DNA of 64,000 nt, from contig NC_134400.1 in the NCBI RefSeq assembly GCF_050003625.1, positions 60,454,066 through 60,518,065 of the forward strand, written 5' to 3'. The notes under the pieces were generated by a model. That model searched no databases. It was not told where the DNA came from and saw nothing but the letters and a program-made list of their open reading frames with translations. Below are positions 21,769 to 31,960 of this stretch, piece by piece; position 1 is the first letter of the stretch, and each line of letters begins with the position of its first letter. Source of the DNA: Haematobia irritans. Lineage: Eukaryota; Arthropoda; Insecta; Diptera; Muscidae. The translations under genes and the position numbers were made by a program.

Positions 21769-22584
21769 CACGCAAAGAAAAAAAAACGTTTGGAAAACGT
21801 TTTTCTTTTGTTAGAGTTTTTCGAATTGCTTCGAAAAGTATACACTTTTATCACCAAAAAAATTCGTTTGTTACAAAATGTTTATTTTTTTAATAAAAAA
21901 AAATTATTTTTGAACCAACAACACAATCCATTTCGTTTATATCAAACACTGTTCTTTTCCGACTTTAGGTTTTTAATAAGACACATTTTACAGTTCATAG
22001 TAAAAATTTAATATAGTAGAATGTAATGTTGAACATTTTTTGGGAATCTTCCGACAATATCTGGAATATATGTAAAAAAAAATAAAAAAAAACTTTGGTC
22101 GAAGCAGGCATTGAACCCACGACCATTGGAATGCAAGTCGGACGTAGCAACCACTGCTCCACGGTGCCCAAATAAATGTATTTTTCTGTTAAACAAACTT
22201 TGTTTATTTGGCTCGTGGGCGCCGCAAGCTATGCTATATAAATATAACTTATATGGGTACTTGTCTATTGATGATAATAACGGCTACGTAGCTCAGTGAA
22301 TAATGTGTTGGTTTACAAATTGCATGGTCCGCGGTTCGATTCTCCGTCCAGCCGAAAGGTAAAAAAAATTTAAAAATTTAAAAAATCGTATAATTTCTTC
22401 TGCATTGTTTGTATTACAGAAAAAGGTGCTAAGAACTAAAAAACTTCGTTGAAGTGAGAAAGATGTGAGGGAATATGCAATTAGCCAGAAAAATTTTTTT
22501 TTGAGTTAGTCTTTATGAAATTGTTTTTACATCCTGGAAAAGAATAAACGTTTATCACAAAAAGTATATACTTTTCTTCCAAAT
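21769..22584 (+). mobile_element. B-family TIR element inside the LINE (copy B2)
   Basis: Left end TA|CACGCAAAGAAAAAAAAAC. The right end is shortened compared with B1, and about 100 bases of LINE are missing at this border, so insertion was followed by deletion. It contains a complete twin tRNA-like cassette. Non-coding. Confidence 0.8.
22097..22358. other. Twin divergent tRNA-like cassette in B2
   Basis: Minus module 22168-22097 (CACCGTGGAGCAGTGG on minus; a degraded B box, GGTTCAATGCC) and plus module 22282-22358 (CTACGTAGCTCAGTGAATAA, B box GGTTCGATTC), 113 bp apart. The spacer contains TGCTATATAAATATAACTTA. Confidence 0.85.
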
Positions 22585-23026
22585 ACGGCCATCGACTGCC
22601 GCAAATCTCTCAACGAGATGGCTGAGCAGTACAATATTCACCTAATATGGGTGCCTGGCCATAGGAACATACCGGGGAACTGTCAAGCAGATGTGTTAGC
22701 AAGGCTAGGAACTACCTTACATATACCAGGGGAACTAGAATCTGTTGGTATGTCTCTGGTAACCTGCAAGCTCTTACTGCGTAAGAAGGCCGTCATAAAG
22801 TCAAATGTTCGATGGGAGAATTGCAAGGGTTGTAACGACGCCAATTAAATATGGCCCCATTTAAACTTGAATCGCACACTAGATATGCTAGTGTTCTCAA
22901 GACTTCAGGTATCACTTCTGATATCTGCTATAACGGGTCGCTGCCTGATAGGCGAATTTGCAAAAACTATTGGTGCGATATATAATGACTATTGTACGAG
23001 CTGTCACGAGTAAAATGAATCAATTA
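22585..23026 (+). pseudogene. LINE copy 1: end of RNase H and connector
   Basis: Encodes CRKSLNEMAEQ, IHLIWVPGHRNIPGNCQAD (the conserved His and last Asp of LINE RNase H) and ITGRCLIGEFAKTIGA. The GNCQAD box is followed by VLARLG. It stops at a TAA near 22846 and ends in CAATTA, where a minus-strand LINE inserted. Confidence 0.85.
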
Positions 23027-23451
23027 GAATTTATTTATTTATTTATTAGTTTAATCTTATAATTACAGTGTAGGAGTACAAATGCACATTAGTAAAAAGG
23101 TATATAAAGCATAAAATTACATACATTGAAACGACAAAGAAGAACAAATTATAAACTTGTAAAACAAAATTTAGTTTGTTAGAAGAAGAAAAAAACTAAA
23201 GCAAGAATTGAATTAATTATATTAAGTTAACTTAAATTAAATTTAAATACTTTGAAAGTAGATTACTCCTGATAAATTGTTTGTATTTCTCGTTTAAATT
23301 GAGAGATATTGCTGATTTTCTGAACAGAATGAGGTATTTGATTCCAGAGACGTAATATGTTAATAAAAAATTGCCACTCAGACGCACGAGTACGAAATCG
23401 TAAATTAATTTGTTCCCACGATTGGATCTAACAAAGTTTATTCTCTCATAC

Positions 23452-24064
23452 TAGGCTGTCCATTACATCTCTTTTAAAGAGAACATGTTCTCTTTTTGTG
23501 TTCGTATCTTTTTGTTCACTCTCTTTTTTTGGTGCCGTATTTTTATGTCCAACCGTGCTCTTTATGTACTCTATTTCAAAAAAAAATCCTAGATTGATGG
23601 AATTTTATTTATTTAGTAGGAATTCGCCACAATTGTTCGCCACTAATTGTTTACTGGTTCATGGAATTATTAAAGGCCGGAACACAATTGCGACGTTTCG
23701 ACGTACGGCGTTAAAATTAGAAATAGATGTAATTGAACGTACGACGTAAATACGTCAATACGTTGTCGTCGTCAATTGTGGGCGAGATCATAGGAACATG
23801 TGTGTTTTATTTTTGACAGCGTATTTTTGAATTTATTTTGTATATTTTTTAAGAAAATGTTATTCTTTTTGTTTTTTTGTTTTATTATATATTTCTTTCG
23901 TTGTTTCTATCATTAGAAACTATTATTATTTTAATTTTAACATCAATAAAATTTTTCATTATTTAATAAAGAATTTTTGTTATTGTAAACTCTTTTTTAG
24001 TTAAAATGTTCTCTTTTTTTAAAGCGAAAGTTCTCTTTTGAAAATTATCCATATGGAAACCCTA
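23452..24064. mobile_element. hAT-like MITE 1 (613 bp)
   Basis: Flanked by the 8-bp duplication TCTCATAC (23444-23451 and 24065-24072). Ends TAGGCTGTCCATTAC and, inverted, TAGGGTTTCCATATG share TAGG.T.TCCAT. An 8-bp duplication with a TAGGG-type terminus is the hAT superfamily signature. Both subterminal regions carry AAAGAGAAC/GTTCTCTTT. No transposase, so it is non-autonomous. Confidence 0.9.
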
Positions 24065-24217
24065 TCTCATACAAGTATGATGGAGTTTTCAGATAAAAAA
24101 TTTTGTGCAGGAACGTAAGCGCCCTAGTTTAGAGAAGACAATTAAAAGGAATCCCATATAATCTGATAGCGTGGGACGATATATGATCACGTCTTCGTAG
24201 TCTATAGACATATCTAC

Positions 24218-24896
24218 TAGAGGTCTGCATCGAATAACTTTTCACTACATGTATGCAATTCGCTGTCGAATATAGTACATACACTGTCTTTCTCTCAGAG
24301 CGCAAGTAGTGAAGTGAAGAGAACACTTGCTTGTCAAATACCACCAAGTACTTATCCGAAAAAATATGTGTTCCGAAAAAAAGGAACAATAAAAATGCAA
24401 GTACTTGAAAAAAAGTACAACATGAATTCTCTTCATTTCACGTGGTACCAAAGGTATTTCTCAGTTATGTGCGAAGCAAAACTTTCCATTATTATTAATC
24501 ATAGATATGTATGTATGTCACATATTTCATATATTTAAGTATGTCACACACTTACCTTAACGTTTGCCGTTCTTTATAACAAACTGAAAACACATATTAT
24601 GGAGAGTAACTGTTTTTTGTATTTCTGAAACTGCACGTGGTACATGGAGTACTCTATGAAGTTTTGTTCTCGCAACATACTCGACGTGATCACTCTGAGT
24701 ACACTTCAATAAGAGAGAAAGAGGAATATGTGTTTGTTGGTAGTGAAGACATCAGAGTAGCAACAAGAAGTTACTCGTGGCTTTTGGTGTTCATCAAAAT
24801 GTGTACCAATTGTTTTGCGACTCTCTCAAATAGATGTACTCATGTAGCAAGTACACGTGTACTCTTCATTTACAAATGGAATTGTGCAGACCTCTA
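24218..24896. mobile_element. hAT-like MITE 2 (679 bp)
   Basis: Flanked by the 8-bp duplication ATATCTAC (24210-24217 and 24897-24904). TIR TAGAGGTCTGCA is perfect over 12 bp at both ends. Internal palindromic words such as AAGTACACGTGTACT occur near the right end. No transposase; frames on both strands are incidental. Confidence 0.93.
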
Positions 24897-25189
24897 ATAT
24901 CTACATATGTTGTTGAAAAGCACATTTAGTTTGCGCAAGCTTGATGAATCGCAACTTCCAAATATTTCACTTCCATAAAGAACAGTTGGCATAATATAAG
25001 ACTTTGCTAGTAAAATCCTCACGGAAAGAAGTGTGACATAACGAGTTGCCCAAATAACTCCCACTTTATTGTAAGTTATGCCAATAATATTATTTATGTG
25101 GATAGAGGTTAATGTGTCGTTCAAAATAATTCCTAAGTTCTTGGCAGATTTCACTAAGTTCACCCGTTGACCATCAACAACAATGTGCG

Positions 25190-25482
25190 CAATTAAACAC
25201 CTCTTATGTACGTGTCCTGCATTTTGTGTAAAGCGTAAGCAAATTTTAGGGGCATATAGCTTTAGATTACTAGCGGACCTGGGAAACGTTAACTTAAGCA
25301 GTCTGTTAACGTTTTTGGAACAATCTGGTTGGTTCAACAAAAGAAAATAATAGAGAAGGTTAAGTGGTTAAAACTTGAAGTACCCATATGGAATAGGTAC
25401 TTTTAGTTAAATGTGGTATCGCAATGGACTGAATAGTCTAAGTGAGCCTGAAACTTAATCGGGCTGCCACTTTAACCTAACC
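25190..25482 (+). mobile_element. LOA/I-group LINE copy 1: 3' end
   Basis: Resumes the interrupted LINE: the C-terminal zinc-knuckle region (CTCTTATGTACGTGTCCTGC, matching 53560-53580), the stop, the 3' UTR with GAATAGTCTAAGTGAGCCTG and a short CCTAA tail. Completes an element spanning 19048-25482 once its insertions are removed. Confidence 0.9.
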
Positions 25483-25780
25483 TTCATTCCAATTTGTTTG
25501 TCTTATAAATTTGTTCACTTTATTTGAGTTTATAACCAAATTTGATTTACTGTATATTTTTAAACTGTTTCCATTTTCCATTTAAAGGTGAGTACTGTTT
25601 TCGTATTTTTTCACCAAAACACTAAATTAAAAGTACAAAAATCTATATGAAGACGATTATATTTACAAAAAGTCTTGCGAAATAATGAATGGAAAAGATC
25701 TAAGGAATTGATTGTGAGCCATTTTGTATTTATAACTTAATTAAATTAAAAAAGTAACCGTGAAAATAAGCGGGTTTTCA
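25483..25780. other. AT-rich spacer
   Basis: Nothing supportable. It may be the intergenic or 3' part of the LINE whose ORF1 follows on the minus strand. Confidence 0.4.
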
Positions 25781-27260
25781 GCTTGCAAACTGAACATAGT
25801 ATTCAGCTTTACGTGCAAAAATTTCACCATCACGCATCCATATAAATCTCCACTTAGATTATTTTGCCTTTTTCTTGGCCAACCACAACAAACGTCGTTT
25901 GTATGAGGTTAGCTGATCATTAATGTAAATGTATTTGCTAGTATCATCATTTACGTTTTCGTTTCTATCTGTTGCATCGACTTTGCATTTATTTGTTTTG
26001 CTCACTTGTTCTCTCTTTTTGCGGAGAGAGCAAAATTCAATTATCACTTTGTTTTTTCCTTTTAGTCTGTATGCGTTCTCTATATCATGCTCTTTTATTT
26101 CCACGTTTAGTTTGAGAGCAATTTTCTCTATTAACTCTGCCGCAACTATTTGTTAATTTTTGACATTGTTTATCTCATTGTTTCTTACTTATAAGCTTTT
26201 GTTCTAGTTTGTTTATTATTACTTCCATTTCGTTTATTTTTTTCTCTTTTGCTTTGTTTTGACGTTGAAGCTCAGAGACCTGGCTGTTTGATTTATTAGA
26301 TTTTCATTTATTTGTGCTAATGTTCCTTGTTGGTTTTGTAATTGTGCACTAATAGATGCAAGTTGAGCGGTGATACTCGACAAGTTGCTCACACAAAAAA
26401 AAAAATTCTGATTCAATCACGAAATTAATTGATCCAATTAATTTTTTAATTGAAATGCCTTCAATCACGAAAATGATAGTATCAATCACGGTTTTAATTA
26501 GGCATAAAAAATTGATTAAAAAATTAATTGATTTGATTTGAAAAGATCAATTAATTTTTTAATTGATTCAATTAAAATTTAATTGATGTTGATTGCAAAA
26601 CTCAATTAATTTAGTTTGATTAAAAAATTGATTGTTTTAAATAAATTTTTATTTAAAAATTAAAAAATTTCCATCACTTTTTTAAGTCTTCCGAGTTTGA
26701 TTAAAAAGTTAATTGTATCAATTAATTTTTTAATTAAAAATTTAAAGAATTTCAATCATTGACTTAATTAATTTTATGCTTCTATCTTGATTAAAAAGTT
26801 AATTGTGTCAATTAATTTATCAATTGAAAATTTTTTCAGCTTCAATCAACTTTTTAATTGGAAATAGTTTGGTTATATTTTTTCTGTTCACCATCGTTTG
26901 TGTAGGATCGCTCTCTGCGATTGCGGGCTATTGGTTTGGAGTCAGGAAATGTGAATTATTACTTAGTTTTGGTGATTTATTTTGTTGAGTTACTTGTTTA
27001 TCATCATCTTCGCTTCGTTTTTGCTTTTGTGCGCTATTTTGTTCTGCCGTCGATATTTGAGTTTCTTCTCTCTCTCTGCATTTGTGGCATTTCAATGCAG
27101 CTTTTTTCAATGCATTCATACCCGCATATTATGATTGTTGTAACGAACAGCAAGGCGAGAAATGAAAATGCGATTTACAGTCACCACAAACAATATGTTT
27201 GTCTTTTATATTTAAACCACATTGAGCACATATTGGTAAAATCACTACTGGATTTGACAT
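25781..27260 (-). pseudogene. LINE ORF1 (Gag-like) relic with zinc finger and FP-like domain
   Basis: Read on minus from ATG at 27260: CAQC, CGDC, HFHF and CC (PHD-like zinc finger), an in-frame TAA near 27137, then a Q/S/K-rich linker, LASISAQLQNQQGTLAQINE (coiled coil), ELIEKIALKL, and an FP25K-like domain with HDIENAYRLKGKNKVIIEFC, YIYINDQLTSYKRRLLWLAK and KWRFIWMRDGEIFARK. A second TAA (25860) precedes the last block, and a frameshift lies near 26280. A MITE interrupts the linker. Such ORF1 proteins bind LINE RNA. It may belong to the same LINE type as 23027-25189, but that is not shown. Confidence 0.75.
26390..26902. mobile_element. AATTGATT-rich MITE inside LINE ORF1
   Basis: Left end CACACAAAAAAAAAAATTC, right end CATCGTTTGTG|TA. 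The body is made of TTAATTTTTTAATTGA-like palindromic words and TTCAATCACG. It splits an otherwise collinear ORF1. The left flank is not a clean TA. Confidence 0.75.
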
Positions 27261-27336
27261 TTCGCTCACTTTTTGTAAAAAGAAATATTAATGAACAAAA
27301 ATAGGAAATTGCAGTAGTTTTCGACAATGAAGACTA

Positions 27337-27488
27337 CAACTCGAATATTAGCATATGTGTCCCAAACATGTAATGCTAGTTTAGGAACATTACATTTTTG
27401 TACTTAAATATATTGTGTTTAAAAAATTGTGCCCGAAACACATGCCGTTAATATCGGATCATATGAAAAACGTATTTTTTTAACAGTG
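27337..27488 (-). mobile_element. A-family terminal fragment
   Basis: On the minus strand it starts CACTGTTAAAAAAATACG next to TA (27489-27490), then ATATG...CCGATATTAA and TGTTTCGGGCACAATTTTT as in copies A1 and A3. Only the 5' 150 bp is present. Confidence 0.8.
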
Positions 27489-27490
27489 TA

Positions 27491-27852
27491 GATGAACACT
27501 CCAAATCGAGTCAGGATAATACTTGCGAAGCTTTTTCTTATGCATACTCTTCTTTGGATTATTTTTACCAACCGAACTTCGAATATTCGATTGATTCATA
27601 ATCAGATTTCATAGCAATAATGATTATTCAAAGAATTACATTCTATGAAATCGATTTGTGTTTTTTTATGTGTATTATTAACATCAGTTGATGAGAAATA
27701 TCAAAAATTTGTAATGTGGTTAGACTTCTCAACTTGTTAAAATATTTTTTTTTGTTTAATTAATATATGTAGGGTATCTAAGAGGCACCGTTGAGGAATA
27801 GAAGCAGAATTTGTGATATTATTTCGTCATGTTTTAATTTTACAATAAATAC
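27491..27852. other. Intron sequence downstream of the monooxygenase exon
   Basis: AT-rich, no recognised repeats. It is presumed intron on the minus strand because the exon ends with a GT donor at 27852-27851; the next exon was not found in the window. Confidence 0.5.
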
Positions 27853-28022
27853 CTGGCGCAGCTTGACTTCTCTTCCAATTAGGTGGGTGCGCATCATTAC
27901 AGCGAATACTTGAATTCCTTCCGACGGGAATGCATATGCTGTGCAATCTTCCATGCATTGGCCTTCTGATATGACCTCTTTTTGTCCCGGTGGTATTATA
28001 TGTCGCCAATTGGGATCCATGC
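27853..28022 (-). CDS. Copper type II monooxygenase (DBH/TBH/MOXD1 family), internal exon
   Basis: A 170-nt exon between a TATTTAG acceptor and a CAG|GTATTT donor. It encodes MDPNWRHIIPPGQKE, GQCMEDC, AFPSEGIQVFAVMMRTHLIG and REVKLRQ. The HTH in RTHL is the copper-ligand motif of the C-terminal Cu2 monooxygenase domain, and the IPPG and GxCxxxC spacing are family hallmarks. These enzymes hydroxylate small substrates with ascorbate and O2, usually in the secretory pathway. The exon begins in phase 1 and joins perfectly to the exon ending at 34354. No lesion is seen. Which paralogue it is (tyramine beta-hydroxylase or MOXD1-like) cannot be settled from one domain; MOXD1-like seems likeliest. 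Confidence 0.88.
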
Positions 28023-28599
28023 CTAAATATTGGAAATATATGGGAAAGAAAAAAAGACAAATAAAAAGTTAACGAAAACCTAAGGATATATCGTGTTATA
28101 CACCACTAATAAGTGGATTTTAGTATCAGTTCATCAATTAACTGCATATGTAGTACATTGAAAAATATTATTGACTGTACAAAAAATCCTCTCCGACAAA
28201 TTAATTGCATTTGTCTTTACATGGTTGTCCGTGCACACAAAAATTCTATCGTTAAACTGATGTTAAATATAATTAATATTTATTTAATAATTTATATTTT
28301 TGGAAGGAATTGGTATTATTAAGTTATTGAAAAGAAACTGCCAGATACCAATCGCACACGCCCGACTATACATACAGTTGTGTGAAAAGTGATAAGGACA
28401 GTCGCTTTCACTGTCTTTTGTGTTTATAAATTCATATAAAATAAGAAATTTTTTGAAAAAAGAATTTTGGTGTGCAATGCTTGTAACTAGACGACATTAA
28501 GAAAAACGGTTGTGTTTCAATTCCTTTCGTTTTCATTGAAAAACATGTATCTAATTGTCCTGAAATTTGAATTCTAAAAGTATTTTAGAACCATAAAGA

Positions 28600-29195
28600 G
28601 GTGTGCCTAAAACGGTGAGTATCGGTCCATATTTTAGTATAGCCCCCTTAAGATCAATCTCTCGATTTCGTTGGGTTTCTAGAAATAGTAGTTTTTTGCC
28701 TGAAATTGTATTTTAGACTCACAAAAACGTGTATCGGATTTAGTTTTTATCGGTCCATATGGTAAGGTAAGGCCATATAGACTGATTTCATTTCTTGAGT
28801 GTATAGAAGGCGTACTGATCATGAAAATTGCTTGAAACTGAATGTAATATTTCCAGATTTTGCTTCTCGTAATCATTTAAATAATGGGGGTGAAAATCTA
28901 CAGATTTTAGGGTTCCAATCAAGATGATATTACATAAGTTTCTTGCACACTTACAAGAGATGTTAATGATTCCTCTGAAACTCAAACAAAAATGGTTCTT
29001 ATAAATCCAAAATCTTCATAGGCAAAATCTTTAAATTTATCATCAGGAAGTGTTCTAGTTGAACGGCTCTGCTTGGGAGAATGTCTGTAAACAAAAACCC
29101 CCTGAAATTTTAAAGGAAACTATAATATGTGATTCATGGTGGTGGGTATTTAAGATTCGGCCGGGCCGAACTTACTGCTGTATATATTTGTTTTT
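28600..29195 (+). repeat. Degenerate R/S-like repeat with terminal hairpin
   Basis: GTATCGGTCCATATTTTAG-TATAGCCCCCTTAAG-like words and a terminal block GTGGTGGGTATTTAAGATTC followed by the hairpin TTCGGCCGGGCCGAA and CTTACTGCTG. A low-identity relative of the S repeats. Confidence 0.6.
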
Positions 29196-29246
29196 TTTTT
29201 TTTTTTTGCAAAATGACAGATTTCTGCTGTGAAAAATAATTAGGGC

Positions 29247-29248
<2 letters not shown>

Positions 29249-29283
<35 letters not shown>
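29249..29283 (+). repeat. Poly-T tract
   Basis: An uninterrupted run of about 35 T. It could be the reverse poly(A) tail of a lost minus-strand retroelement, but no body is recognisable to its right. Confidence 0.7.
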
Positions 29284-29284
<1 letters not shown>

Positions 29285-29639
29285 TAAACAAAAAACGATA
29301 CTACAAATTAAAAGCCCTTTTCTTTTTGTAACTAAATGCATAAAACATATTCATAGCTTCACAAAAAATGCTAAATAAATTGCACTTCTGTAAACTTTTT
29401 GTAAAATATGGGTAGAAATGAGCGCTATGATCCATTTATAGCATTTAACTAACTAAGAAATGATTTGAATATTGACGTTCATGCATCAACTATTCGAAAA
29501 CACACATTCGAAATGGATTTAGAGTCCGTAGTGCATGTCGAAAGTGTTATTGTTATCCAAAAATAATATTAAACAAGGAATACATTTTGTTAAAAATTAA
29601 ATCGATTGGTCTAAACAAAAATGGAGTAATATTCTGTAA

Positions 29640-29925
29640 GCAGGCCTATCCAACAAGAATTCAGTTCCAAATATGCTCGTAGTACGTTGAAGATGGTTCA
29701 AAACGGTGGTGGCAGTATCATGGTATAGGAAGCATTCACGTATTATGGTGTAGGTCCTTTATGTCGTATACAGAATATAATGAAATCAGCTGATTACACA
29801 GATATTTTGCAAAATACAGTGCTGCCGTATGCACTGTAAGGGGAAAGTGTACATCAATTTGCGATGAGCTCTGGAATCTAATACAGGATGCGTGGAACGA
29901 AATACCGCTATATTTTTTTTTTTGG
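29640..29925 (+). pseudogene. Tc1-like transposase fragment
   Basis: Encodes RPIQQEFSSKYARSTLKMVQ, NGGGSIMV, YYGVGPLCRIQNIM, YTDILQNTVLPYA and, after more bases, [13 protein letters not shown]. These match the central DDE region of Tc1 transposases (the GGGSIMVWG neighbourhood and YxDIL), which cut and paste at TA. Two in-frame stops (one where the Trp after IMV should be) and loss of the second and third acidic residues make it dead. TIRs were not found; the right side runs into (TA)n. Confidence 0.8.
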
Positions 29926-29944
29926 TTTAACATTTATTGGTCGT

Positions 29945-30276
<332 letters not shown>

Positions 30277-30340
30277 GTTTTATTTAATTTCGTAATAGGT
30301 TTAAACTTTCATAAAGTGTCTTGGTTTTTTTTCACATGTT

Positions 30341-30776
30341 TTTTTTTTTTTTTTTTTGTTATTTAAGCAAATACATTTTTGATGCTTAACTTACACTACA
30401 ACTAGTCTCTATTATGAAGAAATGACTAACCAATAGTTTATTTATTAACATCAGTAGATTTATTGAATTTAAAATATCCTAAGTCTCATATAGTCGAACT
30501 AGGACAATTACTGTAAATTTTTCATTGGTATATTAAAGCGAGTTAATAAATCGCGTGGTTTGAAACGGCGCAATCTTCTATGTTGATTGGAAGTTTGGAG
30601 TAAATTTCGGACTTCGCGATTAGTATGGTTCTGGAGGCGGACAAGATGTTTTTCTGCAAATCTAGAGATTTCCTCTTTGATTGTGTTCATTTTTAAGTCT
30701 CGGTGGAGGTCACTATTTCGGACATACCATGGAGCGTTTACTGCGCTTCTTATCACTTTGTTTTGAAACCTTTGTA
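30341..30776 (-). pseudogene. Jockey-clade LINE ORF2 C terminus and poly(A) end
   Basis: On minus, IQRFQNKVIRSAVNAPWYVR, NSDLHRDLKM and EEISRFAEKH are the classic C-terminal block of Jockey-type ORF2 after the RT. The frame ends at about 30508, then a 3' UTR and a poly(A) tail (the T run at 30341-30358 on plus). The upstream part is at 33573-33705, separated by two S repeats. Confidence 0.85.
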
Positions 30777-31057
30777 TTTATACCCTAAACCACATAGTGG
30801 TCAGTTTGATATGCCAAAAATGTGCCTACCAGAAATATTGATTTTAGACCCCATAAAATATATACCGATCGGCTCAGAATCACCTCCTGAGTCGACCTAG
30901 CGCTTGGTGTCCGTCCGTCTGTCCATGTATTTGTTGTTCACAGGATTCCGGTCGCAATTATTAACCGATTTTGATGAAATTTGGTACAGGGAGTTTTTGG
31001 GCACAAGGACGAACGCTATTGAATTTGGAAGAAATCGGATCAAATTTAGATATAGCT

Positions 31058-31354
31058 TCGTGATGCAATGGTTAGCATGCCCGCCTGGCATACACAAGGT
31101 CGTGGGTTCGATTCCTGCTTCGACCGAACACCAAAAAGTTTTTCAGCGGTGGAATATCCCACTTCAGTAATGCTGGTGATATTTCTGAGTGGTTCACTGC
31201 AATGTGGAACGCCGTTCGGACTCGGCTATAAAAAGGAGGTCCCTTGTCTTTGAGCTTAAAATGGAATCGGGCAGCACTCAGTGATAAGAGAGAAGTTCAC
31301 CAATGTGGTATCACAATGGAGTGAATAGTCTAAGTGCTGCCACCTAACCTAACC
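31058..31354 (+). mobile_element. tRNA-derived SINE, copy 2
   Basis: Flanked by a perfect 11-bp duplication TAGATATAGCT (31047-31057 and 31355-31365), the mark of target-primed insertion. The head has GATGCAATGGTTAGCATG and GTGGGTTCGATTCC. The 3' end has TGTGGTATCACAATGGAGTG with a 16-bp loss, then the CCTAA tail. Shorter in the body than copy 1. Confidence 0.95.
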
Positions 31355-31479
31355 TAGATATAGCTCCCATATATATGTATCGCTCGATTTCGACAAATGG
31401 GGCTACGTTGCGCTTTTTTACACACATGTTTGACCATAGAGACCTCACTTCTTACTCAAATTGTGCACAAGGCAACCTT

Positions 31480-31600
31480 GTCAAATTTTGTCAACATTTT
31501 ATTTCTATATAGAAAATTTTGTCAAAATTGTATTTCTATAGATTTTTTTTTTTCAAAATATTATTTCTATAAAAAAATTTCTCATTGTATACGTTGCGTT
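31480..31600 (+). repeat. 29-bp minisatellite units in S copy 1
   Basis: About four degenerate units of the AATTTTGTCAAAATTGTATT / TTCTATAG type. Confidence 0.8.
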
Positions 31601-31960
31601 TTCATGTTTTAAGATAATACTTTATTATAGAACCATTTTTGTTTTGTAAAATTTGTTTAAATTTATCGAAAATAGTGTAGGGAAAATTGTTTGGGAATGT
31701 ATGGGAAAGTAGGGAACTTTTTTTGTCCTTGTAGGGTAAACCGAACATTTTCCCTGGCAACACTGACTATGAGCTATAGTCAGATTGAGACAAAGCACCC
31801 ATAAACATGTACTCCTTCATTTTCTTAAATATGCAACTGCGGTTTATCTCCCAGACCTATATCAATGCTACCCCACAAATGCTTATGATTACTAATTCAG
31901 TAAGGGTGGTTTAGGGTATGATATAGTCGGCCCCGCCCGACTTTCTACTTTGCATACTTG

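Larger units (their letters stand above)
23027..25189 (-). mobile_element. Minus-strand LINE (Jockey/CR1 group), 3' end, with two hAT MITEs
   Basis: Inserted in the LOA LINE with CAATTA on both sides (23021-23026, 25190-25195). The tail on the minus strand is (AAAT)n. Coding remains on the minus strand in order: NLGIILNDTLT and VRILLAKSYIMPTVLYGSEI (RT thumb, 25189-24905), YRLRRRDHISSHAIRLYGIP (24209-24120), RSNRGN (about 23430) and RTRASEWQFFINILRLWNQ (about 23340). The three pieces are separated by the hAT MITEs. Frameshifts are present. 5'-truncated, dead. Confidence 0.8.
30777..31960 (+). repeat. S-family repeat, tandem copy 1
   Basis: Starts TTATACCCTAAACCACATAG, carries GTCCGTCCGTCTG, CCTCCTGAGTCG and the TTTAGATATAGCTCC unit, then 29-bp-type words, and ends GGTGGTTTAGGGTATGATAT followed by the GTCGGCCCCGCCCGAC hairpin and ATACTTG. 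Its ends carry the inverted pair ATACCCTAAACCAC / GTGGTTTAGGGTAT. A SINE sits at 31058-31354. Confidence 0.85.

Noticed and set aside
24245..24897. Frames on both strands in 24.2-24.9 kb
   Set aside because: They lie within a hAT MITE bounded by exact duplications and have no domains.
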